64,000 nucleotides of DNA, from the NCBI RefSeq assembly GCF_001417965.1, contig NW_018385813.1:118480-182479 (forward strand). Reading direction: 5' to 3'. Of the stretch, positions 50,703 through 63,722 are shown piece after piece. Positions within the stretch are counted from its first letter, which is position 1; each line of letters starts with the position of its first letter. A program made the translations under genes and the position numbers. Source of the DNA: Exaiptasia diaphana (taxonomy: Eukaryota > Cnidaria > Anthozoa > Actiniaria > Aiptasiidae). The notes under the pieces are model-generated. The model was not told where the DNA came from, did no database searches, and was given only the letters and a program-made list of their open reading frames with translations.

Positions 50703-53700
50703 ATGACTGCTTATGATGAAGGAAATGTTCCAATTTTGAATTTCCAAAGCCCTGCTCAAGCCATTTATTATCCTAATGGCTTATACACTTATGCCATGGG
50801 CAATACTACGAAACGCAGTATTACAGAACAGATAGGAACCAACAAAGAACAGCACCTTGATCTACTGTTTCTTGGCTGTGGTGATCTTAGAAATGTTCTT
50901 TGTACAGTATCCGAGCTTTCACAAAGACCACCTCATCACTGTCCCAAGAGTATTGATATACACCTGAACGACTACGACCCCACGATATTGCCTCGCAATG
51001 CAATAATACTCGATATTATCGGGCATATAAACCCTGATATACCTGATGATATGGATTTCTTGTGGAACGTCTGGTACAACATGACTCTATCCAAGTCTCA
51101 TGGCGACAGGCTACGACAAGTTATCACATCCTTGATAAATAATGACCAGAATGATGGGAATGGCATTACACTGCGATTCCAAGACTCCAGAACTGAACAG
51201 GAATGCCTTAATGTGTGGAAAGACTGGCTGGAACTCAACCTGGACGTGGAAACCGTCAAGGAAGAAAGAAGACGGTTCATTGAACGCAAAATGTCAATCA
51301 GAGGTAGATGTTCGGATGTATTGTTAAAAACGGCAATGCCATGTCTTAACTCCAGTCTTTTGAACGAGTCAAATCCGTTGTATTCCGAGATAGAACACTG
51401 GTTTATGGAAGGTACAACGACCACAGCTCAGACGAATACTTCTGTCGTCAATCCAACGTTAATCCGTCCGTTTACTCATGAATGGAAAGTTCACTATGGT
51501 TCCTGTCCCTTTGAAGGACATTGCCCCCTTAATAGGTAAATATTACCAGCTTCCTTTCAAGACTTTTACGTGGTGTCCGGCGAGAATTCTTACATTTATA
51601 ACTACATTTTATTAGTCTCGTAAATGTATGACCATCACTGGGAGAGACTGCAAAATTGTGACAATGAAAAAAATTATAATAAAGCATTGTAGGGGTCTGC
51701 CCACCCGAAAAGGCCACTCCCAGCATGCTTATATTGAAAATATCTATCACGGTAGACAAAAATATTTTAAATCTTAGAGTGACATCAAAATACTAACTAA
51801 AAGATTTGATTTATTGAGTGTTTCTATTACCTGAGTCACGCTTTGTAGGCATTTCAAAGTACTCACAATTAGTTCCGACGCGCAGCCGAGAACGAACTTC
51901 ATGGCCATGAAATATAGACAAAATGACAAACATAAGACTATGTAGTAATTTATGTGCTTCCTAGGACGTCAACAATTATTTTCCGTTTAAAATTCTTTGA
52001 GACTTATATACTTAGCATGAATTACCTAAATGCATAGCCCACATTTTAAGCGCACTCGCGTAAAGTAATTTGGATACGGCTCTGATACTTCCACCTCATT
52101 GCTCTTCCAGGACTGATGTTGAAAGGTGTAGATCTTTAACATCTCTTTGTAAAGAGATCCTCGCATTATTGGTGAAACAATTTCAGCAGTTCAACAAGCA
52201 ACACTCAATGAAGGTTTGATGTAAACTCTATCATTTTAACTTAACAAAAAGTATTTATACCATAGAAGAAATTTCGCAACTGTAAACCAATAAAATCAGA
52301 CCAACTTTGTTTTTAGTTTTGTTTATGTTCCGGCGATGCTTTGTGGTTGTGTACCAGCGGATTACCAAATGAAATGCTGTTTGACGTCATTGATACAAGT
52401 AATGTCAGTGATCACATTGGGTTGTTGAATGTACTCATCTGTTGTGGACTAAGACTGAAAAAGTATTGTTATTTTTCTTTTAACTTTTACTTTGACCAAA
52501 GCAGTTTTCTTCCTTTCAATCCTCTTCTCATTCTCATTCATCCTTTCATTCCATTTCCCAGTTTCCCTAAAAATTGCTTGATCATTGCTTTTGTTACATG
52601 TAGAACAACATGGGATTAATCATTTAAGTAAACATTCAGTCCATTAGAATCTCAGCTACAGACGTCAAGCATTTTATGGTGCAGTATGTGCAAAAATATC
52701 CAAGAATACTACGATCGGTGTATTGGTATCCACACTAACCTGTTACCAACCGTTCTTGGCTTACATCTTGCTGTTGATTTTGACATGGGAAATAGGTAGG
52801 TGATGATGGACATTTCGAAAATAATCTAAAACTCATGGGCGGCACAGATACCCAGATTTTTTCAAAAGAGCCGTACTAGATTGATTTCTTTACTAGACCG
52901 CAGCTCCACTTAAAAACACTCACCGCCACGAGACAAACACCTCAATTTTTAGTGATCTGTCATAAGAGGGCCTACCATAGTTACTGTCAAACATAAAAAC
53001 ACGATGTTTTTAGTCGCCTTCCGAGTTCCGAGTCTAATTTGTGAGGTTGACACACGTTCTTTTAATTATTATAGCAGCGCTGCACCGCCTTGAAAATGAC
53101 AGCCAGCCAATCTTGAACCTCATAAAGAACGTTTTTTTGATTTTATAGGAAACTCCCCGATAACGTTTCCAATGAGGAATTGCTTTATTGGGTGAAAGCA
53201 GAGACTGTTAGGACTCCTCTTACTCTGACAAGTTAGTAACTCAAACATTGCAACTGAAAATTAGTTAGAGAAGCAGAGATATTTTCACTATAAGTAATCA
53301 GGCATTCAGATATGATTAGTCGAAACGATGATACTCATTATTAACAAAGCTGTTTAATTTCCGCTTGTTGTCTTGAAGGTAAAGAAAATGACATTATAAC
53401 AGCATTATGGAAGCTGACAGAACGATGTTTTCATCTAATCAAACATCTTTTTGTCGGCCAAGTGTTCGGGGAATCATTATCGTCACCCCTTACTCTACTC
53501 AGAATAATCCACCAGATGGGCCCACTTATCCAAGGAGGAGGTACGTTGGAATTATTTTCTTCTCCGGTATGTTTTCAGAATGTTTTCACTTTTGCAATTC
53601 TTTCTTTCCTCCTGTACTGTTTTCAGAATGTTTTCACTTTTATATCCTTTCAATCCTCTATTTTATTCATTTGCCGGTGATCTTGGCACCTTTGTCTAGC

Positions 53701-56700
53701 TGCAAGGATTTTAGACCTTTTGGAAACCAAACTGCCCAGTGGGTTTCACCGAGACCATGGCTTTATGTGGAGAATGGTTAAATCCGTAGCAAAACAAGAT
53801 GGCGGTAAGACTCTTGTCAAAGACCACCTGTGTACTCGTACTTGAGTTGGAAACGTTTCAGATTATTATAATTTCAGTATGATTGTTTGCATTCAGTATG
53901 TTCAACCATTGCTCAGTCTTGTTACATCACCTGATATGGTGAAAAACGTTCAAGAGAACAAGACAAATTCTAAGTGCTCGTAGAGTTTTTGATATCATTT
54001 TGACCTGTGCACACTTGCCACGCGACTCTAAAGGGAAAAGAAAAAGAGAAAAAGGAATGTGTGACTCCGTAGTCTTTCGAGAGACAGTGACAAGAATAAC
54101 ATCATGATCTTGAACGTTTTGGCAAGTCAGGTTGGTGTTTTACTTACAAAAACTGTTCTTGTTCACCAGGTTCTGTTGTTGAGGTACAAGTCAATCGTCT
54201 TCAACTGTCAGTTACAGAAATGTTTAAGGACGAAACTCCAATTCCCAAGGTAGTTACGCTTTTTGGACAGCATCCGCTTGATGTAAATACCGTTATTGCT
54301 ACTGATGATGATTATTTTCATATCTATCTTTTCGGAAATTAAAAAAAAAGATAGTACGCATCGTAATTGTTGCATGGCTAGATACCATTGAAAATATTTC
54401 AATCTAAAACTGTCTAAAATAGGCTTTTGCTTTTGACTTAAAGTCGATTCTGAATATTGTCGGGGTGCTTCCCCTTCCTTGGCAGATGAAGTTTTTGAAA
54501 TATGAGACCGACTTTATTTGCCATATAAATAGGATAAGGCATTTTCAGTAGTCCAGATGTTTGTTCGGCGCGTGAATCTAAAACAGTACTCTTGGAATCA
54601 TTTTTTCACAGTCTTGGAATCGCAAATCAAAGCTGGAAATCACCCCCTCCCTCATTGAAACCCCTGCACACGCCCATGGTTTATCTATGAAATTCTCTCA
54701 CGTTGCAGATCCTTCTAAGTGGTGGTTTTAACTCCTGCCCAGTCATTAGCAATAGTATTCGATTTAATGTTAAGGAAGGAACCGTCACATTTCACATGCT
54801 AGAGAGCGACTGGAAAAGTATTGAACCAGAATCCTTGTGCAACATCGTTGAGTATAAAACTGGGATTCCAGTGTTTTGCTGCGGACCTTTCCTTCTTTTC
54901 GATGATAAGATTCGCCTTAAATATGTTGATCCCTTGGCGACATTTGGACTTCACGCTGTGCAAACATTCTGCATCGAAAATGATACTGCATCATCAAGTG
55001 CACTGTTAGAGGTAAGTTATGCATCAGCTATGATTCATTAGGGTGTTAATTACATGGGGTAACTTGTTTACTTGGGCAGACCTTGTCCCTGCTACAAGGG
55101 CCGCTACCCAACTGAGAGATATTTCGTGAAGAGAAGATCTTTAGTTCAGTAGTGAACAAGGTTAGACCAAGTTAAGTAAAAATCTCTAATGTAAATCGAG
55201 CTCAGCAACTTTGTTCCAGCTAGGATGATCTTGCGATGAGTGTAGCACGAACTAACCCATCGACAGAAAATAACAAAGATCTTTTTGTCATGACAGATGA
55301 CCAAAATTGAAGAAGAAAACTCTTGGTACACAGTAGAGCTTGCAATACTTGATGCAGACAAGTGCAATACCAAAGATATGACAATAGACTTCACTCCTGA
55401 ATCACGTCCAATCGAAATTGATATCTATTTTCTTAGTAGCATTGGGTAAGAAAAGAGTTTTTCTTTTTCGACGTGAGGTTTTCCAAGTTGGTTTTAAATA
55501 TCAATAAATAAATAATGATATGATGAAATTGAGATAAATAGACAATTTGCTGCAAGACGCTTCTTTCAAAAAAAATGAAAGTGAGGTATTTTGAGGAAAA
55601 ATATAAGAGGCCTTCCCAGAAGAAGAGTAAAAGTCGTAAAAATCCGATTACAAGGTGTTTATTATTGAAGTTGATGTAATGATCCAAAAAATAAGCTCTT
55701 ATTTCCCTATTGATTCCCACCAAAACCATGAAAATTCTCCAAAACCCGGGGGGAGCGCCTCATCATAGGCCCGAATATATAACTGCCCAAAAATACCCGT
55801 ATATTTGCGCATAACGTGACACATGTCGCCATGCAAAATATGATGACTGCCTACAAGCTGCATTGACTTAATGGGACAATATTGCATGCTATTCATTTCA
55901 TGGTATTTCAATGTATTTTGACAATTAATGTTTGTAGGTTTGTATATTTTGTGTTCAGTCTATGATCTTTTATATAGATGTAAAATACGTTTATCGTGCC
56001 CCGTCGTGTCGCATTCGTCAAAGTTCCAATTATCTAAAAAGCAAAAAAGAATATTTTGTCACATTCCAAAGAAAGAACATTGGGTGACTGGAGAAATGGT
56101 GCTTCGAATCCCAGCACAAGTACCTTTTTACGCCATGGACAAGTGGGACACCAAGTCTGACGATATAATGTTAGAGAAATGTTTATTTGTTAACTTACAT
56201 TTCATTCTTTTTTTATTAATCAATCATCTTTCCACTAACTGTTTTTTCATCCATCTTTTCATCCTTGGATGAAATTCACCAATTATTCGCCCGTTTATTT
56301 CCAGATCGATTTGTGGTGCAATGTTCCGCAGTGAACATGATATGAAACTGAAGTCTTTAAGAGCAACTGGTCCGCCATTTTATGCTCTAAGAGAATCCAT
56401 CGCAATCATTCTACAAGAGAAGCTAAAAGATCAGGTTAGCGATCGATAAGGAGTGAATAAAAGCTCTCTAAGANATAATATTAGTTCGTGTTCTTGGGCC
56501 TCCACGCTGAACATTTTATGACAGTGAGTGGGTCAATAAGAGGACATGACAACTCAAAGCCGAGCGTAATTTGTTTGTTTGTTTTTCACCACATTGTAAC
56601 TTTTAAAATTCTCGCAACACAAACTTTAATCTACACTCGAATCAGCCAGTGTGCAATGTCTGGCAGTGCGTGAGATATAGTACTTATAATGTATGCTGTT

Positions 56701-57536
56701 TACAGTCTTCTCAGTTTGTGTATTCTGTCGAAGACGACGACCACAGACAAAGTCTCATCATGCAACCTCGCGATATCCTTAGCAAGATTGGTCTTATCAT
56801 CAAAATCAAGGAACCCATCTACAAGTGGAATAGCATACCTTACGCGAAATGTATATTCTATGATTGTAAACAGCATACTGATATCATAAATATCAATCCT
56901 GTGAAAGCTGACAAAATGGCGCTTGAGTTTTGGAAAGAAGCTCATAACACGCGTCAAGCACACGGAGACAGGAGAATACCAGCAGAACCAGAGGTAAGTA
57001 TGCACTCAGTCAATTGGGATTAATGCTATCATTGGATCTGACCGTAAAATTAATTTTTCCAGGAAATTGAGCTGTTTCGTAGAATGCTGTACATCAACGC
57101 AGCCCGCACTGAACAAGAGTATCCAGCGGTATCTGTATTTAAGAATTCCTTTATTTGTCCTCTCTACCCAAGGGATAGTATGCCTCATACGGGTGAGTTA
57201 TTTTGACCGTATTCTAAAGAAACGCGTCGACAGGATTTACTTTTTTTGATTGTTTTAGATGCAATGATGAATCTGTTGGACTTACCATTGATTCACAAGA
57301 ACTTACCAGAAGCCACAAATGTTGGAGGAAATTTTCCAATGGACCAAAGCAAATCAATAACAACAGATCTACATCCATCCCTTGATTTGTGCTGCGCGTT
57401 TTGCAAAAACCCATCAAAAGATCTCAAGAAATGCACAGGGTGTAAGAAAGTATTTTACTGTAATCGAGAATGTCAGAAGCAGCACTGGAAAAAGGAACAC
57501 AAACTCGTGTGTTATAAACGTCAGGGCCAAAATTAA
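50703..57536 (+). CDS. MYND-finger/DUF4470 protein, array copy 2 (one MYND finger)
   Basis: Same exon plan as copy 1. Exon 1 (50703-51535) starts MTAYDEGNVPILNFQSPAQA and keeps LFLGCGDLRNVLCTV. Exon 3 at about 52.31-52.46 kb keeps LWLCTSGLPNEMLFDVIDTS. Exon 4 uses the acceptor before 52640 (PLESQLQTSSILWCSM). Exon 9 (54709-55014) is identical to that of copy 1. Exon 10 reads MTKIEEENSWYTVELAILDA, without an in-frame insertion (ILNI) that copy 1 has. The last exon (57259-57536) lacks the first MYND finger and the linker of copy 1. It keeps one complete finger, CAFCKNPSKDLKKCTGCKKV...HKLVC, at the very C-terminus (ends RQGQN). Introns 8 and 10 are longer than in copy 1 and carry unrelated inserted sequence. 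No break in the frame was found. Confidence 0.88.
54701..55020 (+). repeat. Exon 9 block identical to 47231-47550
   Basis: The copy 2 partner of the identical 320-bp tract. Divergence resumes sharply on both sides. Confidence 0.9.
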
Positions 57537-58219
57537 TTAAACAAACTCTAATCCTTTCAAAAACAAATGAATCAAGTCTAGATGATATTGTCCCTTAACA
57601 GGAAGGTCCATTTTATCTCGTGCTCTGCAAAAAAAGTCTGGTTCTTCATTTTGAATTGCATGTGAAAAAACTGCAAATTAAATTAAATTAAATAAATTTG
57701 GAAAAAGAGAAAGCTAAAAATTAGAATTAAATCTATATTAGTGCCCCCCCTCCTCCACCAGGACTTTTACTATTGTAATGTACTCTCATCAGTACTAATG
57801 TATCTATTACAACCAGAACGTGAAGAGACTTTCAATGTGGACTTTACCGTCAACTAATTTGCACATCGATGACGTTTTTGTTTCGACATTCTCCAAGTAT
57901 GAATCACACTCACCAAGTAACGAAGGCCGGAAGTGAATTGAAAGCAACAGAAAACAAAGGAAAGGAATGGAAACGAGGCCTAACCCTTCTACAGACATTA
58001 TGATGGCATATATCTAGGGATTCCATTACCCTTCAAGAAAAAAGTTGTTGTCTGTAGAAAAATGATATTTTCTTAATAAATTTAATTTCCTAAGCTACTT
58101 CCGGTTTATGTCGTAAGCATTTATTGATTTGTCATAGCGGAACGATTTCCAAGAACCCTGACGGAAATAGCTGATTTTATTAAATATTACACGTAGTCTT
58201 TTAGTCGCTCTTCGCCATC
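57537..58219 (+). promoter_or_regulatory. Spacer and promoter between copies 2 and 3
   Basis: 683 bp with an AATAAA near 57690 for copy 2, a diverged copy of the upstream sequence seen before copy 2, and the copy 3 promoter. The GAS-type site is at 58147. No other gene. Confidence 0.6.
58147..58155 (+). promoter_or_regulatory. TTCnnnGAA (GAS/STAT-type) site, copy 3
   Basis: TTCCAAGAA, 73 bp upstream of the start. The three central bases differ from copies 1 and 2 while both half-sites and the distance to ATG are kept. The ETS-like box has become GACGGAAA. Confidence 0.45.
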
Positions 58220-59119
58220 ATGATGGATTACGATGGAGAAAATATCCCAATTTGGAATTTCCACAACCCTGCACAGACTATTTATTATTCAACTGGAATG
58301 ATCTCATTTCCAATGGGCAATACTAGGAATCGTAGCATTACAGAACAGATAGGAACCACTAACGAACAGCACCTTGATCTACTGTTTCTTGGCTGTGGTG
58401 ATCTTAGAAATGTTCTTTGTACAGTATCCGAACTTTCACAAAGACGACCTCATCACTGTCCCAAGAGTATTGATATACACCTGAATGACTACGACCCCAC
58501 GATATTGCCTCGCAATGCAATAATACTCGATATTATCGGGTATATAAACCCTGATATACCTGATGATATGGATTTCTTGTGGAACGTCTCGTACAACATG
58601 ACTCTATCCAAGTCTCATGGCGACAGGCTACGACAAGTTATCACATCCTTGATAAATATAGACCAGAATGATGAGAATGGCATAACACTGCGATTCCAAG
58701 ACTCCAGAACTGAACAGGAATGCCTAAGTGTGTGGAAAGACTGGCTGGAACTCAACCTGGACGTGGAAACCGTCAAAGAAGAAAGACACGAATTCAATAT
58801 TAACCAGTTGGCAAGTCATGAGGGTATATTGGAGCATTTACTTGAGAAAGTAGGGCTAGCAATCTGTTCTAAATCAGAATTTGTGAAGACGTCAATGAGG
58901 TATTGGCAACAAGAGGTTGATCACTGGACCGAGAAAGCATCAACAACTGATGATAGCGACTTTATCAATCCTACATTGATTTCTCCTTTTGAACATATCT
59001 GGAAATTAAATGTTAACTCCAGCCCCTTCGAGGGATACATGCCTTTTGATCCGTGAGTTCAATTTACAAATATACTTTCAGATTCTCAACACGACACACT
59101 TATATTATTTCGTCACAAA

Positions 59120-59153
<34 letters not shown>

Positions 59154-62100
59154 AACGAAAACGTTAGATAAGGTTAAAATCTTTATAGGCGATTGTTATG
59201 TCTCATATTTGAAACCTTATTTCAATTTTTCCTCCAAATCTCCAAACACTTTCCAAATTTGGCAACATTTTTCAGGGCAGGTGACCGAAATTTTCGATAT
59301 TTTAGGAAAAATAATAAAGCTGAGGAGCACAGTGATTTTAGTCATTCCGTGGTTGGTGAATTTCTTCTTTCTCTTTATATTTTACCAGTGGTGATATTAT
59401 GAGGCACAAATCTTTGACAGCAGTTTGCAAAGAAACTCTCAAGATGTGGGTGAAAAGATTTCAAACCTTTAACAAGAAACACCCAGTGAAGGTGAGGAAT
59501 GAATATTATTAATTATTAATTAAGTTTATCCTTCCTATTCTTTTGAGGAAAAAGATTTGCTGCTTGAACTTAAATAAAAACCTTATGAAATCAATGAGAT
59601 CGCATGTCGCTTTAGGGGAAGGGGGTAAAAAGGAGTTGGGATGATGATGCCGATAGAAGAAGAGAAGAGGGAAAACTTTGAAATATTTCTTCTTAGCCTC
59701 ATCTAATGTTCCTTCCTTATTAGGATTCATGCATTAAGTGTGTTTATCACAACTTGTATCATCTAGATTAGCTTATGGGCCGGCGATGCTTTGTGGTTGT
59801 GTACCAGCGGATTACCAAGTGAAATGCTGTTTGACGTCATTGATACAAGTAATGTCAGTGATTACGTTGGGTTGTTGAATGTACTCATCTGTTGTGGACC
59901 AAGACTGAAAAAGTATGTTAAATATTTCATATCACATCTTTTTTGCTCTTTATTTGTTTGTGATCGATATGTGTTTATAATGGGCTCCTGTTTATGAATT
60001 GTTAGAGAACGAGAATCTATGTTGCATACATCTAGTATGACGCTTTGGTCAGGCAACTGCGAAAGCGTCGAAGACTACTACACCAAAAGTATTGGAATCA
60101 ACACCAATCTTTTACCAACAGTTCTTGGCTTACACCTTGCGGTGGATTTTGACTTGGGAAACAGGTATTGCCAAGAATTAACTTTCACTTAGTAGTTGGG
60201 TTTTGTTGTTATCTCACCGCATTTGGCCGTATACGCTTAATTGCAAGTTGGCTTATTGTAGTTTGTGAAACGAAACGAAATATGTAGTTTGCGAAATGAA
60301 TTGAAAAATTAAGCTTATTAAAGGCTACTACTCACTTTTATAAGCCCTCACAGTTAAATTTATATCCAAGGATTATTTCTTGTTTACCAGAGCAGTTTTT
60401 TTAATGAGTTATTTTAGTTGATGAAGTCAAGGTTTCGCAAACTACAGATTTCGTTCTTTCGTTTCACAAACTATAGTAAGCCTACGAGCGGAAGTTTAAT
60501 TCACGATAAGTTCGGCAATTTTCATGGCGACTCATTATCGCATTCTTGAATCATTCGCGTCTACTGCTGGATTACGCCTACGACAAAATCAATGCAAACA
60601 TCCCGGCCTTATAAAATGAATCATTTTTCAGAAGACTTCCAGATAACGGAGAACTTGCTGAGGCAAGTCTTCATTGGGTTAAAGCAGATACCAAGAGAAG
60701 CATCCTTACACTAGGTTGGTATTGCAGTACAGCGCGTTCCAGGGGCAGCCGTGGGCATTAAATTTTGTATATTTATTAAGAAGGTTTTTCGTCTATTTTG
60801 ATAGATAAAGAAAGTGATATCATAACAGCATTGTGGAACCTGACAAAACAATGTTTTAATCTCGTCAAAGATCTTGAAGCTGCTGATATATACGGCGCTC
60901 CACTATCGTCACCCCTTACCCTACTCAGAATAATCCACCAGATGAGTCCACTCGTACGAGGAGGAGGTATTGGATGCAGTATACAGTAAATTGTGGAAAT
61001 TATGTCCGCAACCACATATCATTTTATACATGGTGAACTACCACCCCAACTTGGGTAGGCGTGTGGGGGCAGGACCTCGATTTTTCATAGTACTATCCAG
61101 ACTAAAGAATTGTACACTCTGTTTTGCTAACTTTTAAACGGAATTTATATTGTTTCTGTGTCGACCAAAAGCGCAGCTTAAAGTAAAACCGAGCAAAACC
61201 TAATTGTAACCATATCACAGACCAAAAGCATACCCTTTCCCACTAGACAAAATGTCAAAAATTGATAGCCCTAACTAAAAAAAATAGAAAGTCGAAAAAC
61301 TATACCCGTACAGCAAATATAGGGGAGAATATCCGGGGCTAGTAATGCTGCCATGTAGTTAGAAAGAATTAACCTTGCACCAAGTACTTATACTCATATG
61401 TTATGGTCGTAATCAAGATCCAAAAACCTTTTTTGGAGAATTTGATTGAAAGCGTAAAGATGGAATATCTTAAAAATAACTTTGGAAAATGTCTTGTTAG
61501 CTACCGTTATGGAGCTGCTGGATGACTTTCATCCATTTATAGTTTGTAGATCGATCAAGTCTGATATTTGGTTGCGGCGATGAATTTAGAATATAGTTTA
61601 ATATATTATTGTCTTTCCTTTTTATTCAGCTGCCAGGATTTTTTATCTTCTTGAAAGCGAAGTGCCCTATGACTTTTACCAGAAACATGGTTTTACATGG
61701 AAACTTTTAAAATCAATAGCAATGCAAGATGGTGGTGAGTTACGTATCGTAAACCGTGAAGTATTTCGAAATGCATGATATTACGATCAACAATTCATCA
61801 CAATGATTATTATGCTTGGTAGCAAAATATTAGCTTATCTGCTCATAGTTCTCTATTAACTATGATCTGCTGCAGAACCGATAATTGAAGTAGAAGTTCA
61901 AATGAAGATTACTGTCAATCAAGTTGCACACAGTTGTTCCCAGATCCCAATGATCGTATTTTTGGACCAGAAAGATAACGTACACCTAAAGGTAATCATG
62001 CTAAGTATTTGGTGTTATTTTTTCGTTCTCATCTTAAAGTTCTGCTTTCAGAAATCAATAACAGTAGAAAATGTTCATATAATTTCAGATTCTTTTGAAT

Positions 62101-63440
62101 CGTTTCGAGAATTGCCCTGTGATGTACAACACTATTAGATTCAACATCAAAGAAGACACCGTCACTTTCCATATGCTTGAGAGGGACTGGGAAATAATTC
62201 AACCGAATTTCCTGTTACATATTGCCCAATATCGAGGATTGCAAACCTTCCGCTGTAAACCCGTCGAGCTCCGAAATGATGAAAAGATTAGCGTCCATCG
62301 TGTCGATCCAGTAGCAACATTTGGTCTATTCGCTGTCCAGGAATTCCAAGTTTGTGACGTACCGAGCCCGCTGTTAGAGGTTTGTACCATCAAGTTTTAA
62401 TCATAAATATCCTTGAAGAAATACCAAGGCTGGCCTTCAGTCATTGGTAATGAAAGTCCCGGAAAATAAATGCCAGGCAATGGTTGTGTTAATATCAGGC
62501 TCAGTCTGTCACGAGGCAGAGCAGAGCATTAAAGCTACAGCCCAGTTGATTTCCGATCTACGATGATGTTTCTCATTTCCCAACAACCAAAGCAGAAATT
62601 ACTGAAACCTGTTCTGATTACTTACATCTATTAAGATTTCATGGTTATAATCCGATTCATAAATTCTGTTATTGGCTTGGTATAGATAGTCAAAATAGAA
62701 GAAGATGACAATTTATATAAAGCAGAACTTAATATTCTCGATTCAGAGAAGTGCAACGCTAAAGACATGTCAGTCGACTTCACTCCACATTCGAGTCCAA
62801 CCGAGGTCGACATCTATTTTTCGGGGGTCCGCGGGTAAGAAAACTCGAAGGGAAGTTCATTTTTTTCTTTCCTTGTCTCTTTTGCTTCTTAATTAATCAT
62901 GTATCGCTATAACCTTATATGTCCGCATAACGCTAATTTCCAATTTCTCTCGGAAAACAGAAGCAACTTGAGGTTCTCGTGCCCAGTCAGTGCATCTTCG
63001 TCAAATTTTCGGGTGTCTAAAAAGAAGAATAAAGTAACTTGTGAGATTGGAAAGGATGGGAACATGGTGTCAGGGGAAATGACTTTGATTAATCCTGCAC
63101 AAGTCCAGTTTCATACCATGACTCGATGGGATGCTGAAGCAGATAATCTTGAGTAAGCTTTTCGTCTTTGTATTGTAGTGGTATGGCGCTGTCTATCAGT
63201 GGGCCAGAGTCTTATAAAGTCGATAATTAAGATTGCAAAACTTTGAAGCTTTAGTTTTAGGTGTTGTTTCAAACCGGTTTGTATTCATTAATTTTCAGAT
63301 GGACTTGCTATCAAATGCTTCGCTCTAAGAGTGATTTTCTAATGGAACTATCACTGACAGATCAAAGAGGACCTCCGTTTTATCGATTACGATGCATCAT
63401 CACTGAAATCTTAAATGAACATTTTAAAGGAAGCTCTAAG
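58220..63440 (+). CDS. MYND/DUF4470 family protein, array copy 3 (partial, runs off window)
   Basis: Start MMDYDGENIPIWNFHNPAQT. Exon 1 keeps the core LFLGCGDLRNVLCTV and IHLNDYDPTILPRNAIILDI almost base for base up to about 58,785, then diverges sharply (NINQLASHEGILEHLLEKVG). Later exons align with copies 1 and 2 at moderate identity: MRHKSLTAVCKETLKMWVKR (59.4 kb), LWLCTSGLPSEMLFDVIDTS (59.8 kb), SMTLWSGNCESVEDYYTKSI (60.0 kb), SSPLTLLRIIHQMSPLVRGG (60.9 kb), ARIFYLLESEVPYDFYQKHG (61.6 kb), TIRFNIKEDTVTFHMLERDW (62.1 kb), and WTCYQMLRSKSDFLMELSLT ending at a donor at 63441. Exons 13-15, including any MYND finger, should lie beyond the right edge; the intron there has received two transposons. 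Exon phases match the other copies. It is the oldest or fastest-evolving member. Confidence 0.82.
59117..59163. repeat. (GAAAAC)n microsatellite
   Basis: Seven or so units of AAAACG directly after exon 1 of copy 3, in the intron. Confidence 0.9.
60250..60482. mobile_element. MITE-like element in copy 3 intron
   Basis: Inverted ends GGCTTATTGTAGTTTGTGAA and TTCACAAACTATAGTAAGCC, with pairing over about 50 bp including GTAGTTTGCGAAA / TTTCGCAAACTAC. The middle is AT-rich. No protein. Confidence 0.8.
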
Positions 63441-63528
63441 GTCAGTAAAGATGAACTGTACAAAGAAAACTCACCTAATCGAAATGAGATTGAGTTGACT
63501 TTCTTTTTAATAAATTTTTCGATAATAA

Positions 63529-63687
63529 TAGAGCGGATTTTGTGAGAGTGGGACACCGTTACCGCACGGTTACAGAACCTGGCCTGCACAATTTTGGTGA
63601 ACCAATGGGGCACTAGAATTTGGTTACAGTACGATTACGGTCACAGTACAGTACGGTCCGTTTCCCACTCATACGAAATCCGCTCTA
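63529..63687. mobile_element. MITE (family A), second copy
   Basis: Same family as 4083-4252, in opposite orientation: it ends TTTCCCACTCATACGAAATC CGCTCTA with shared interior words (GGTCACAGTACAGTACGGTC, CACTAGAATTTGGTTACAGT). TA at both ends. The left TIR has drifted (TTTTGTGAGAGTGGG). Inserted in the intron after the last visible exon of copy 3. Confidence 0.88.
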
Positions 63688-63722
63688 AATGACCGATGAT
63701 TCCTCGTCGGTATATCATAAAC

